A DNA stretch of 11,165 nucleotides from positions 1 through 11,165 of the forward strand of contig JACQHU010000191.1 in the NCBI GenBank assembly GCA_016198805.1. The letters are read 5' to 3'. Source of the stretch: Armatimonadota bacterium. GTDB lineage: Bacteria; Sysuimicrobiota; Sysuimicrobiia; Sysuimicrobiales; Humicultoraceae. The notes beneath the pieces are model-generated. The model had not been told where the DNA came from. It worked only from the letters and a program-made list of their open reading frames with translations, and ran no database searches. The translations under genes and the position numbers were made by a program. Below, one piece after another: positions 1 to 7,919 of the stretch (positions are counted from its first letter, which is position 1; each line of letters opens with the position of its first letter).

Positions 1-704
1 ATGTGGAAGCCGCTGCCCTGCGGATCGCGCCACGGATCGAGAAATGCCACGAACCGCTGGAAACGGTACTCGGCCGCGAGCACGGCCGCGGCCACGATGG
101 GCAGGGCGGCGAGGACCACCATCGCCAGATGGATTACCCGCGCGCCGCCCAGGAACAGCGCCGCGATGGCCACGCCGCCGAGCACCAGGGCCGACCCCAT
201 GTCCGGCTGCCGCAGCACCAGGGCCGCGAACGCGCCGGCAATCGCCAGCGGAGGGATGAGGCCCCGACGGAGGTTCCGGATGCCGGGCCCGCGCCGGGCC
301 ACGAAATGCGCCAGGTAGAGGACCAGCGCCAGCTTGGCCAGTTCCACCGGTTGGAACCGGACCGGGCCGGCGACGAGCCACCGCCGCGCCCCGCCGGCGA
401 TCTGGCCGATGCTGGGGATCAGCACCAGCACCAGCAGCGCGCCGGAGGCGATCAGGACCGGCACCGTGTACGCGCGCAGTCGCTGGTAATAGATGCCGCG
501 GGCGATCGCCATGGCGACCAGGCCCAGCGCCACCCACATGGCCTGGCGCTTGAAGAAGTAGGCGCTGTCCTCGAGGCGATCGTAGGCGACGACGCTGCTG
601 GCACTGTAGACCATGACCAGTCCGATCGCCAGCAGCGCCAGGACCGTGGCGAACAACGTGAGGTCGCCCGGACGGCGGTGCAGCACCGGCATCGGCTGCA
701 TCAT
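1..704 (-). CDS. ftsW: FtsW, septal peptidoglycan glycosyltransferase (SEDS family), C-terminal part outside window
   Basis: FtsW is the SEDS-family membrane enzyme that polymerises lipid II at the division septum together with its class B PBP partner, here FtsI. The first 234 codons are visible and the reading frame is open at the window edge. Motifs seen: MVYSAS near residue 31 in the first membrane segment, GARRWL near 105, FQPVELAK near 117-124 (usually QPSE or QPAE; the glutamate is kept), QPDMGSALV near 166-174, and a loop starting YRFQRF near 213 and reaching FLDPWRDPQGSGFH at the edge. Several hydrophobic segments separate these. The chosen ATG overlaps the murD stop in an ATGA arrangement; a second ATG follows immediately. 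Its position in the dcw cluster favours FtsW over the paralogue RodA. No truncation is seen other than the window edge. Confidence 0.95.
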   Translation of the reverse strand, partial: MMQPMPVLHRRPGDLTLFATVLALLAIGLVMVYSASSVVAYDRLEDSAYFFKRQAMWVALGLVAMAIARGIYYQRLRAYTVPVLIASGALLVLVLIPSIGQIAGGARRWLVAGPVRFQPVELAKLALVLYLAHFVARRGPGIRNLRRGLIPPLAIAGAFAALVLRQPDMGSALVLGGVAIAALFLGGARVIHLAMVVLAALPIVAAAVLAAEYRFQRFVAFLDPWRDPQGSGFH

Positions 705-2197
705 ACGACCGCCCTTCGGCCCGCGGGAGCGGGCAGCGCCCCGGCAAGCGCGGCAAACAGATCCCCCCGCTCACGGTAGTCTGCGAACTGATCGAAGCTC
801 TCGCACCCCGGCGACAGCAGGACCGCATCCCCGGGTGAGGCGGCCTCCCAGGCCGCCAGGAGTGCGCGGTCCAGGCTGCCTGCCTGAACCACGTCCGGCC
901 GCTGCGCCATGCTGCCGATCGCCTCGGCCAGCAGCGGCGCCGTGGTCCCGATGAGATACACGGCCTTCACCGGCGCGCCAGCCAGCGCGCGCACCATCGG
1001 GAGGAAGTCCTCGGGCCGCGCGGCCCTGCGCTGTCCCCCGGCGATCAGATGAAAGGGCCGCGTCATGCTCGCGATGGCGGCCGCAGCCGCCGACGGGTTG
1101 GTGGCGAGCGAGTCCTCGTAAAAGGCGATCCCGCCGCGCTCCGCCACCAGGCGAAACCGGTACGGCAGGCCGCGGAACGCGCGCAGCACCCGGGCCATGC
1201 TTTCGGGATCGGCACCTGCGACTGCACTGGCCGCAACGGCCGCCAGGGCGTTCTCAATGGTGTGGGCGCCCGGCACCGCCAGGTCGGCAGCCTCCAGCAC
1301 CGGCCGAGGGTCCGCGCCGGCCAGCACGAGTCGCCCGGCCTCACACCAGGCCCCGCGCGCCACCGGCTGACGGCGGCTGAACCAGGACACCGTTGAGGCG
1401 ACCCCATTGCTCATCCCGGCAACGTGCGGATCGTCGGCGTTGAGCACGGCGTGATCGCGCGGGGTCTGGTACCGCAGGATCGTTCGTTTGGCCTCGATGT
1501 ATGCCGTAAGCGACCCGTGGTCGTCCAGGTGGTGCGGCGCAATGTTCGTCACGACGGCGATGTGCGGGCTGTACGGGAAGCCCATCAACTGGCGGTTGCT
1601 GATTTCCAGCACCAGCCAGGTGGTGGGGGTCAGGCGGTCAAGCCGGCACAGCGCCGGGATGTGCGTCCGGTCGTTGCCCGACGCTACGACGGGGATGCCC
1701 GCCGCGTCCAGCATCGCCGCGATCAACGTGGCAACCGTGAACTTCCCGTTGGTGCCGGTGACGCCCAGAATGGGCCCGAGGTGCACTTCGAAGAACAGGT
1801 GCATCATGCTCGACAGCGGCACCCGGCGCGCCGCTGCCGCGCGCACCGGCGCGTTTTCGGGATGACGGAACCACGACTGCGGCACGAAGATGACCTCGGC
1901 CTCCTCCACGCCCCGGAGGTAGTCCGGCCCCTGCCGCCAGGTGATCGGCGCAGCCTGCAGCCGGTGCAGCAGCGCCCTCCGGCCATCGTCATCGAGCCAC
2001 CGGTGCGTCCGCTTCAGCGTCGCCGTCAGCCGTTCCGGCGGCTCCAGGTCGTGCGCGGTGATCGTGGTCACCCCTTGCGCCAGCAGGAAATCGATGACCG
2101 TCGACCCCTCGGTCCCGGACGGTCCGAGCACATGGATCCGGCGGCCGCGCAGGCGGGCCAGGACTGCTGCCAGTCGCGCGGGCAGATCGCCAGCCAT
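701..2197 (-). CDS. murD: Divergent MurD-type Mur ligase (UDP-MurNAc-L-Ala:glutamate ligase)
   Basis: By position between mraY and ftsW and by family signatures this is the cytoplasmic ATP-dependent ligase that adds glutamate to UDP-MurNAc-L-Ala. It is 498 residues from the ATG at 2197, longer than the usual ~450. That ATG overlaps the mraY stop as TGATG and follows a G-rich GGTGG stretch; an in-frame ATG at 2230 would intrude into mraY. Seen: a Gly-rich nucleotide-fold start HVLGPSGTEG near 23-32, P-loop GTNGKFT near 148-154, SPHIAVVTNI near 210-219, EAK near 235-237 (the lysine usually carbamylated), VLNADDP near 251-257, and C-terminal SPGCESFDQF followed by RERGDLF. Many normally fixed positions differ: GKFT for GK[S/T]T, GNDR for GNIG, SNRQL for SSFQL, PHHLD for PDHLD, LPYR for LPHR, DSLATN for DSKATN and GGQRR for the GGxxK region. 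The frame is intact. It could be a MurD subfamily with altered substrate use; family assignment is sure, exact substrate less so. Confidence 0.85.
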   Translation of the reverse strand: MAGDLPARLAAVLARLRGRRIHVLGPSGTEGSTVIDFLLAQGVTTITAHDLEPPERLTATLKRTHRWLDDDGRRALLHRLQAAPITWRQGPDYLRGVEEAEVIFVPQSWFRHPENAPVRAAAARRVPLSSMMHLFFEVHLGPILGVTGTNGKFTVATLIAAMLDAAGIPVVASGNDRTHIPALCRLDRLTPTTWLVLEISNRQLMGFPYSPHIAVVTNIAPHHLDDHGSLTAYIEAKRTILRYQTPRDHAVLNADDPHVAGMSNGVASTVSWFSRRQPVARGAWCEAGRLVLAGADPRPVLEAADLAVPGAHTIENALAAVAASAVAGADPESMARVLRAFRGLPYRFRLVAERGGIAFYEDSLATNPSAAAAAIASMTRPFHLIAGGQRRAARPEDFLPMVRALAGAPVKAVYLIGTTAPLLAEAIGSMAQRPDVVQAGSLDRALLAAWEAASPGDAVLLSPGCESFDQFADYRERGDLFAALAGALPAPAGRRAVV

Positions 2198-3177
2198 CAG
2201 CCACCCACCAGCAGGCCCAGCACCAGGCATGCCGATCCTGCCAGGTAGAACCGCCGCACGATCTGCGCCTCGGGCCAGCCCGCCAGCTCGAAGTGGTGGT
2301 GCAGCGGGCTCATCCGGAAGATGCGCCGCCCCCCCGTGGCCTTGAAGTACGCCACCTGCAGCAGCACCGAGGCCGCCTCGGCCACGAAGATGGCGCCGAA
2401 CACGAACAGGATGAACTCCGCCTTCGTCACGATGGCCAGCGCGGCCAGTAGCGCGCCCAGGGCGTTGGAGCCGACATCGCCCATGAAGACCCGCGCGGGA
2501 TGCGCGTTCATCGTCAGGAAGGCGAACGATGCGCCGACCATCGCCACGGCCAGCATCCCCACCTCCGGCTGGTCCCCCCTGATCGCCAGGAGGACGAAGC
2601 CCAGGCCGGCGAGCGCAGCCAGCCCTGCGGCGAGCCCGTCAAGCCCGTCGGTCAGGTTGACCGCGTTGGCGAACCCGACAAATAGCAGCGCGGCGAAGGG
2701 GATGTACCAGCCGCCCAGGTCAAACGTGCCGACGAAGGGTGGCGTGACATCGGTTCCGACCCAGGGGGCGCGTGCCGCGGCCCAGCCGAGGACCAATCCC
2801 ACGGCGCCCTGGAGGGCCAGCCGCTCGCGGGCGCGCAGGCCGAGGTTGCGGTCCCTGCGTCCCGCCAGGAGGTCGTCCCACAGGCCGATGGCGCCGAACC
2901 CTGCCAGCGCGGCGATCGCGAACAGCACCGCATGATGCGCGCCGGATGTGGCCAGCGCGGCCACCACGATCGCGGTAATGATCAGCAGGCCGCCCATCGT
3001 CGGCGTCCCGGCCTTGGTCTGGTGCCGGGCCGGCGCGTCCTCGCGGATGCGCTGGCGGTGGCCCCACGCGGCCAGCAGGCTGACGGTGCGGGGGCCGGCC
3101 GCGACCACGATGGCGGCGGCACCGATCCCGGCGAGCACGAGCCGCAGCCACAGAGACAGCGCGGCGGCTTCGCTCAT
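2197..3177 (-). CDS. mraY: MraY, phospho-MurNAc-pentapeptide transferase
   Basis: MraY is the integral membrane enzyme that transfers phospho-MurNAc-pentapeptide from UDP to undecaprenyl phosphate, making lipid I. The protein is 326 residues with about ten hydrophobic segments, within the usual size. Family motifs in order: KAGTPTMGG (55-63), the aspartate pair DD (101-102) in GLWDDLLAGRRDRNLGL, NLTDGLDGLAAG (174-185), NAHPARVFMGDVGS (224-237, with the catalytic-site aspartate 234) and SPLHHHFE (290-297). The usual DDYxK reads DDLLA here, so the lysine after the aspartate pair is replaced by alanine. The ATG at 3177 overlaps the murF stop (ATGA) and follows a GGTGAG ribosome-binding site about six bases upstream; the longer open frame reaching 3372 lies inside murF and has no MraY character. 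It lies between murF and murD, the classic order. Confidence 0.96.
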   Translation of the reverse strand: MSEAAALSLWLRLVLAGIGAAAIVVAAGPRTVSLLAAWGHRQRIREDAPARHQTKAGTPTMGGLLIITAIVVAALATSGAHHAVLFAIAALAGFGAIGLWDDLLAGRRDRNLGLRARERLALQGAVGLVLGWAAARAPWVGTDVTPPFVGTFDLGGWYIPFAALLFVGFANAVNLTDGLDGLAAGLAALAGLGFVLLAIRGDQPEVGMLAVAMVGASFAFLTMNAHPARVFMGDVGSNALGALLAALAIVTKAEFILFVFGAIFVAEAASVLLQVAYFKATGGRRIFRMSPLHHHFELAGWPEAQIVRRFYLAGSACLVLGLLVGG

Positions 3178-4571
3178 GGGTTGCTCACCGGCTCCCGCGC
3201 CCGCAGGGCGTCCACCACGTGCTCCATTTCGATGGCGCGGGATCCCTTGATCAGCACCACGTCCCCGGGCCGCAACGCCGCGCGCAAGACCGGGATCGCG
3301 TCGGTCGCCGTCTCCACCGCGCCCATCGCCGCCGGAGACAGGCCCGCCTCCGCCGCCCCGTCCAGGTACCACTGGGCGGTGGGGCCGACGGCCAACAGGA
3401 AGGCCGGCTCCAGCGCCGCGGCCTCACGCCCGACACGTCGGTGGAATTCCGGCGACGCCGGGCCGAGTTCGCGCATCTCTCCCAGCGCCAGCACGCGCCG
3501 CCGGCGTCCTCCGACCTGTGCCAGCACATCGAAGGCGGCCAGCATCGATTGCGGGCTGGCGTTGTAGGCGTCGTCGATGATCATGATCTCGCCGACGTGG
3601 AGAATCTGCTGTCGCATCCTGGCCGGACTGACCCGGCCCAGGCCGGATGCGATCTCGCGCGGCGACAGTCCGAGGACCCAGCCAATCGCTGCGGCCATCA
3701 TGGCGTTGCGCACCTGGTGCATGCCCGCCACCGGGAGATAGATCTGTGCCTGCGCCTCGCCCAGGCGCAGCAGGAAGGTGTGACCGCCGTTCGTGCGGGT
3801 CACGTCTGCGCCGCGCACATCGGCCGACGGCGCGAATCCGACCTTCACCACACGGCACCGCACATCGCGCAGCAGGCGCTCGGTTAACCCTTCGTCCGCG
3901 TTGACGACGGCCACCCCATCGGGCGGCAGTCCTTCGAGCAGTTCGGCCTTGGCCGATGCGATCTGCTCCCGCGATCCCAACAACTCCAGGTGGGTCTCGC
4001 CGATCGTCGTGACGGCACCGATCTGCGGCCGGGCCATCTCGACCAACTCCCGGATCTGGCCCACCCCGCGCATCGCCATCTCGACGACCGCCACCTGATG
4101 CGCCTCCCGCAGGCCCAGCAGCGTCAGCGCCACGCCCAGTTCCGCGTTCCATGACTCGGCCGACCGGGCCACCGCATACCGCGTGCTGAGCACCTGCGCG
4201 CAGAACCCCACCGTCGTCGTCTTCCCCACGCTGCCCGTGATCCCGACCAGTGTGGTCGGCAGGATCCCGCGGTGCAGGGCGGCGATGGCCCCCAGGGCAG
4301 GCAGGGTGTCGCTGACGACGATGGCCGGCCCGACCGCGGCGGCCGGATCGGCCACCAGGGCGAGCGCGGCCCCGCGGGTGATGGCGTCGGCGACAAACTG
4401 ATGGCCGTCGGCGCGCGGCCCGCGCAGCGCGACAAACAGATCCCCCGGGGAAGCCGTGCGGCTGTCGGTCACCACGCCTGTGATCGCCTCGGGCACCGCC
4501 GCGCCCGGAGGCGCCAGCAGGCGCCCGCCGGTGGCGGCGAGGACCTCGGCCACGGTCAGCCGCGGGCTCAC
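3174..4571 (-). CDS. murF: MurF, UDP-MurNAc-tripeptide:D-Ala-D-Ala ligase
   Basis: MurF is the cytoplasmic ATP-dependent ligase that adds D-alanyl-D-alanine to the UDP-MurNAc tripeptide. It has 465 residues, a normal length. N-terminal substrate domain: TDSRTASPGDLFVALRG near 35-51. P-loop: GITGSVGKTTT near 110-120, with canonical Thr after the lysine. Further on: SAESWNAELGVALTLL, MRGVGQIRELV, NADE, DDAYNASPQSMLAAF and LGEMRELG, which are the expected central and C-terminal MurF signatures. The start is a GTG at 4571 that overlaps the murE stop (GTGA), with GGAGG at 4581-4585 nine bases upstream. The open frame continues upstream to 4940 but that part is murE antiframe sequence and has no MurF homology. 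The canonical P-loop here contrasts with the altered ones in MurD and MurE of the same cluster. Confidence 0.95.
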   Translation of the reverse strand: MSPRLTVAEVLAATGGRLLAPPGAAVPEAITGVVTDSRTASPGDLFVALRGPRADGHQFVADAITRGAALALVADPAAAVGPAIVVSDTLPALGAIAALHRGILPTTLVGITGSVGKTTTVGFCAQVLSTRYAVARSAESWNAELGVALTLLGLREAHQVAVVEMAMRGVGQIRELVEMARPQIGAVTTIGETHLELLGSREQIASAKAELLEGLPPDGVAVVNADEGLTERLLRDVRCRVVKVGFAPSADVRGADVTRTNGGHTFLLRLGEAQAQIYLPVAGMHQVRNAMMAAAIGWVLGLSPREIASGLGRVSPARMRQQILHVGEIMIIDDAYNASPQSMLAAFDVLAQVGGRRRRVLALGEMRELGPASPEFHRRVGREAAALEPAFLLAVGPTAQWYLDGAAEAGLSPAAMGAVETATDAIPVLRAALRPGDVVLIKGSRAIEMEHVVDALRAREPVSNP

Positions 4572-6061
4572 AGGGTGGCGCCTCCAACCGGTGCGCAACC
4601 CGCGCGCAGCGCCTGCCGCACGACCTCGCGGTCGTCGAAGGGGTGCTTCGCGCCCATGATCTCCTGGTAGGTCTCGTGGCCCTTCCCGGCGATCAGGACC
4701 AGATCGCCGGATCTGGCGGCGGCCACGGCCGCCGCAATCGCGCGCCGGCGATCCGGCTCGATTTGCACAGGGATCTGCCGTCCCGCCCGGCCGGCGTCTG
4801 CGCCCGGGATGATCTCGCGAATGATCGCCATCGGGTCCTCGGAGCGCGGATTGTCCGACGTCACGATGACCCGGTCGGCAATCTCCGCGGCGATGCGTCC
4901 CATCATCGGGCGCTTGGTCCGGTCCCGGTCCCCTCCGCACCCGAAGACCACGATGAGCCGTCCGGTCGTGATCTCCCGCGCGCTCCGCAACACGTTCTCG
5001 AGGCCGTCGGGCGTGTGCGCATAATCAACGACCACCGCGAACGGCTGCCCTTCGTCCACGGGCTCGAACCGCCCCGGGATGCCCGGCATGGCGGCCAGCG
5101 CCTCGGCGATCACCGGCAGCGGGATCCCCTGCGTCAGGCCCACGGCCAGGGCCGCCAGCGCATTCTTGACGTTGAACGCCCCCGAGAGCCGGAGCGCCAC
5201 CTGCGCCGTCCCCACCGGCGTCTCCGCCACGAACTCGCAGCCCTTCAGGTGCAGGACGATGTCGCGCCCCCGCACATCGGCGCCCGGCTTGTGGCCGTAC
5301 GTCAACACCTGCGCGCGCGTGACGCGCCGCATCACGCCGCACGCCGGATCGTCGGCGTTGAGCACCGCCCAGCCCGAAGGTTCGACCATGGCCAGCAGGC
5401 GGGTCTTCGCGGCGCGGTAGGCCTCCATGCTCTTGTGAAAGTCGAGATGATCGCGCGTCAGGTTCGTGAAGACGCCAACGGTGAACCGGCAGCCGGCCAC
5501 GCGCTCCAGGGCCAGCGCATGCGAGGCGACTTCCACCGCCACATACTGCTGGCCGCGGTCGCACATCGTCTCCAGCACGCGCTGCAGGTCCGGGGCTTCA
5601 GGGGTCGTGCGGTCCGCCGGCGCCGTCTCCCCGTCGATGGTCACACCCATGGTGCCGATGATGGCGCACGGCTGCCCGGCCCGCCGCAGGATCGCCTCGA
5701 CCAGGTAGGTCGTCGCGCCCTTGCCGTTGGTCCCCGTGACCCCGATCAGCCGCAGCCGGCGCGACGGATGGCCGTAGAAGGCGGCACTCATCTGCCCGAG
5801 CGCCCGCCGCGCATCGGCCACGCGGATCACCGTCGCGCCCGGCGGGGCAGGCACATCGCGATCCACCAGGACGGCGATCGCGCCGCGCCCCACGGCCTCG
5901 CCGATGAAGTCATGCCCATCGTGCGTCAGACCCCGCAGCGCGGCAAACAAAAACCCGGGCTGCACATCCCGGGAGTGGTACGCGATGCCCTGGATCTGCC
6001 GCTCGGCGTCGCCCACTACCGACGGCGCGTCCAGCTCCGTCAGCAGCGCGCGCAGTTCCAT
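4568..6061 (-). CDS. murE: MurE, UDP-MurNAc-L-Ala-D-Glu:meso-diaminopimelate ligase
   Basis: MurE adds the third stem-peptide residue to UDP-MurNAc-L-Ala-D-Glu in the cytoplasm. The protein is 497 residues. Seen: SRDVQPGFLFAALRG near 30-44, P-loop GTNGKGATTYL near 110-120, TTPEAPDL near 152-159, EVASHAL near 177-183, the YRAAK lysine 219 (usually carbamylated), VLNADDP near 233-239, VDYAHTPDGLENVL near 345-358, FGCGGDRDRTKRPMM near 373-387, and DNPRSE at 403-408. The DNPR motif is the established marker of meso-DAP specificity (lysine enzymes differ here). Odd: the two residues after the P-loop Lys114 are Gly-Ala, where MurE normally has Thr-Thr. The ATG at 6061 is fixed by a strong GGAGGTG site; an in-frame ATG at 6226 lies within ftsI and is rejected. 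It has its own likely promoter just upstream. Confidence 0.95.
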   Translation of the reverse strand: MELRALLTELDAPSVVGDAERQIQGIAYHSRDVQPGFLFAALRGLTHDGHDFIGEAVGRGAIAVLVDRDVPAPPGATVIRVADARRALGQMSAAFYGHPSRRLRLIGVTGTNGKGATTYLVEAILRRAGQPCAIIGTMGVTIDGETAPADRTTPEAPDLQRVLETMCDRGQQYVAVEVASHALALERVAGCRFTVGVFTNLTRDHLDFHKSMEAYRAAKTRLLAMVEPSGWAVLNADDPACGVMRRVTRAQVLTYGHKPGADVRGRDIVLHLKGCEFVAETPVGTAQVALRLSGAFNVKNALAALAVGLTQGIPLPVIAEALAAMPGIPGRFEPVDEGQPFAVVVDYAHTPDGLENVLRSAREITTGRLIVVFGCGGDRDRTKRPMMGRIAAEIADRVIVTSDNPRSEDPMAIIREIIPGADAGRAGRQIPVQIEPDRRRAIAAAVAAARSGDLVLIAGKGHETYQEIMGAKHPFDDREVVRQALRAGCAPVGGATL

Positions 6062-6066
6062 GCGTA

Positions 6067-6073
6067 CACCTCC
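6067..6073 (-). promoter_or_regulatory. Strong ribosome-binding site of murE
   Basis: On the minus strand GGAGGTG stands five bases before the murE ATG at 6061 (seven counted from GGAGG). This decides the start against the longer in-frame extension into ftsI. It is among the strongest ribosome-binding sites in the cluster, fitting a gene that opens a new transcript rather than relying on coupling. Confidence 0.8.
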
Positions 6074-6088
6074 ACGCGGTCCTCGCTC

Positions 6089-6097
6089 ATTATAACA
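6089..6097 (-). promoter_or_regulatory. Extended -10 promoter in the ftsI-murE gap
   Basis: The minus strand reads TGTTATAAT, which is TGnTATAAT: a consensus -10 hexamer with the extended-10 TG. Extended -10 promoters can work without a -35 box, and I see no good -35 at the usual spacing. It sits 28 bases before the murE ATG, so a start around 6082 would give a leader of about 20 bases containing the GGAGGTG site. It lies in one of only two gaps between the cluster's overlapping genes (64 bases; the other is the 10-base mraZ-rsmH gap). Such an AT-rich word is unexpected by chance in ~70% G+C DNA. Activity is inferred. Confidence 0.65.
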
Positions 6098-6125
6098 GTC
6101 AGTCCCGCCGGGGTCGCCGGCGCGC

Positions 6126-7919
6126 TCAGCGTGTGAGCACCTGGGCCGCCGAGGGCGGCACCCGCAGGTGCCAGAGCACCGGCGCGGCCACCGAGCGGAA
6201 CACCGGCGCGGCCACGGCGCCGCCAAAGTAGGCGCCCTGCGGCTCGTCCAGCATTACCAGGATCGCCAACTGCGGATGGTTGGACGGCACGATCCCCACA
6301 AACGACGACAGGTACGCGTCGGGCTGGTAGCCACCGGTCGGACTCGGCTTCTGAGCCGTGCCGGTTTTGCCGGCGACCCTGTATCCGTCGATGCGCGCCT
6401 GCGTCCCCGTCCCCCGGGCTACCACGCCTTCCATCATGCCCATGACGGCGCGTGCAACCGCCGGGGGCGTCACCTGCCGGACGACCTCGGGCGCGGTGAC
6501 CCGGACCGCCCGCCCCTCAGGGTCCCGCACGGCGCGCAGGATGCGCGGCCGGACCAGCACGCCGTCGTTGGCCAGCGCCGCCGCGGCCGCCAGCATCTGC
6601 AGGGGCGTGGCGGAGACGCCCTGGCCGAAGGCGATGGTCTGCAGCCCCGGGCCGAGCCATTGCGCCGGCGGCGGGACCAGACCGGCGGCCTCCCCGGGCA
6701 GGTCGATGCCGGTCGGCTCGCCAAAGCCGAACCGCCGGATCGCCTGGTAGAAGCGTTCCTTGCCCAGGCGCGTGGCCACCATCGCCGCGCCCACGTTTGA
6801 AGAGTTCCGGATAATGTCGCCCAGCGTCTGGCGCCGGTACTTCCGGTTATGGGCTTCCTTGATCACGTGGCCGCCGACCTTAAGGATGCCGTCGTTGACG
6901 AAGACCTCCTCGGGATCCACGGCGCCGCTTTCCAGGGCCGCGGCAGCCAGGACGATCTTGAAGACGGAACCGGGTTCGACGATCCTCAACAGCGCCGGAT
7001 TGGTCCATCGAGCCGGCTCCACGCGCCTGTAGGCGTTGGGGTCGAACCGCGGCGCGGCCGCCATGGCGAGCATCTCGCCCGTCCGCAGGTCCATGACCAG
7101 CACCGTGCCCCACTTCGCCCTGGTCTCCGCCACCGCCCGGTCGAGCTCCCGCTCGGCAATGTGCTGGACTACCTCATCGATCGTGAGCACCACGTCGGCG
7201 CCGTCTGTCGGCTCCCGCACGACCTCGCGCGTCTCGAACCGCGGCCGACCCATGGCGTCCCGCTCCACCCTGGCGAGCCCCCTCCGGCCGCGGAGGGTGG
7301 CGTCGAAGGCCAGTTCGGCACCGGCCAGGCCTTGGTTGTCGATACCCGCGAAGCCGACCACGTACGCCGCGAGCGAGCCGTTGGGGTAGACGCGGCGGGC
7401 TTCTGTGACAAACCCCAGTTGCTCGCCGAGCTGCAGTGCCGCAAGCCGCGCGGCGACATCGGGGGCGACCTTCCGGGCCAGCCAGACGAAATGCCGGTCA
7501 GGCGGCAGGCGCGCGGCCAGATCGCCCCCAGGCATCCCCAGGACAGGCGCGACCAGTCCCGCGAAGGCATCGGGATCGGCGATCTTGGACGGCGCAGCGA
7601 AGACTGAGGGGGCGTCGACGTTCACAGCCAGGGGGCGGCCTGAGCGGTCCAGCAGCCGGCCGCGGCGGGGGTCGAGGACCAGCGTACCCAGCTGCTGGCG
7701 CTCCGCCATCTCCTCCAGGGCGCTCGCCTGGACGACGTGCAGGGACACCAGGCGTGCGCCGAGCCCCACCATCGATACGGCCAGCAGCACGAAGAGCGCC
7801 GAGACTCGAAGCCGCACCAGGCGGTGGTGCGCCGCTTCCTCCTCGGCGGTGTGGCGAAACGAACGCCGCCCGGGGGGACGACCCGGCCCGGGCGGGCGGC
7901 GGCGGGACGGGGGGGTCAT
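6126..7919 (-). CDS. ftsI: FtsI-type class B penicillin-binding protein (PBP3), septal transpeptidase
   Basis: FtsI cross-links septal peptidoglycan outside the membrane as partner of FtsW. The 597-residue protein has a cytoplasmic, Pro/Arg-rich tail (about 1-34), a single membrane anchor near 36-60, a pedestal domain opening at DPRRGRLLDRSGRPLAVN (83-100) and a transpeptidase domain. Active-site motifs: SVFK with catalytic Ser318 and Lys321 (often STFK or STVK), SSN 373-375, and KTGTA 518-522. The chain ends about 75 residues after KTGTA, so there are no PASTA repeats of the kind that mark SpoVD-type and many Gram-positive PBPs. The ATG at 7919 overlaps the ftsL stop (ATGA). The pairing with FtsL upstream and FtsW downstream supports a divisome role rather than PBP2 of elongation. 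The stop is followed by the 64-base promoter gap. Confidence 0.95.
   Translation of the reverse strand: MTPPSRRRPPGPGRPPGRRSFRHTAEEEAAHHRLVRLRVSALFVLLAVSMVGLGARLVSLHVVQASALEEMAERQQLGTLVLDPRRGRLLDRSGRPLAVNVDAPSVFAAPSKIADPDAFAGLVAPVLGMPGGDLAARLPPDRHFVWLARKVAPDVAARLAALQLGEQLGFVTEARRVYPNGSLAAYVVGFAGIDNQGLAGAELAFDATLRGRRGLARVERDAMGRPRFETREVVREPTDGADVVLTIDEVVQHIAERELDRAVAETRAKWGTVLVMDLRTGEMLAMAAAPRFDPNAYRRVEPARWTNPALLRIVEPGSVFKIVLAAAALESGAVDPEEVFVNDGILKVGGHVIKEAHNRKYRRQTLGDIIRNSSNVGAAMVATRLGKERFYQAIRRFGFGEPTGIDLPGEAAGLVPPPAQWLGPGLQTIAFGQGVSATPLQMLAAAAALANDGVLVRPRILRAVRDPEGRAVRVTAPEVVRQVTPPAVARAVMGMMEGVVARGTGTQARIDGYRVAGKTGTAQKPSPTGGYQPDAYLSSFVGIVPSNHPQLAILVMLDEPQGAYFGGAVAAPVFRSVAAPVLWHLRVPPSAAQVLTR

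Noticed and set aside
1427..5362. A 21-base identical stretch shared by murD (near 1427-1447) and murE (near 5347-5367)
   Set aside because: Both copies encode the Mur ligase motif VLNADDP in the same strand and frame, so shared ancestry and strong codon bias explain it without a repeat element.
4643..6136. A 497-codon plus-strand frame opposite murE, and similar long plus-strand frames at 3-779, 1424-2248, 3219-3887, 6849-7607 and 8719-9603
   Set aside because: They lie antisense to genes with clear family motifs, have compositions dominated by Arg, His, Gln and Pro, and are the mirror effect of strong third-position G+C bias.
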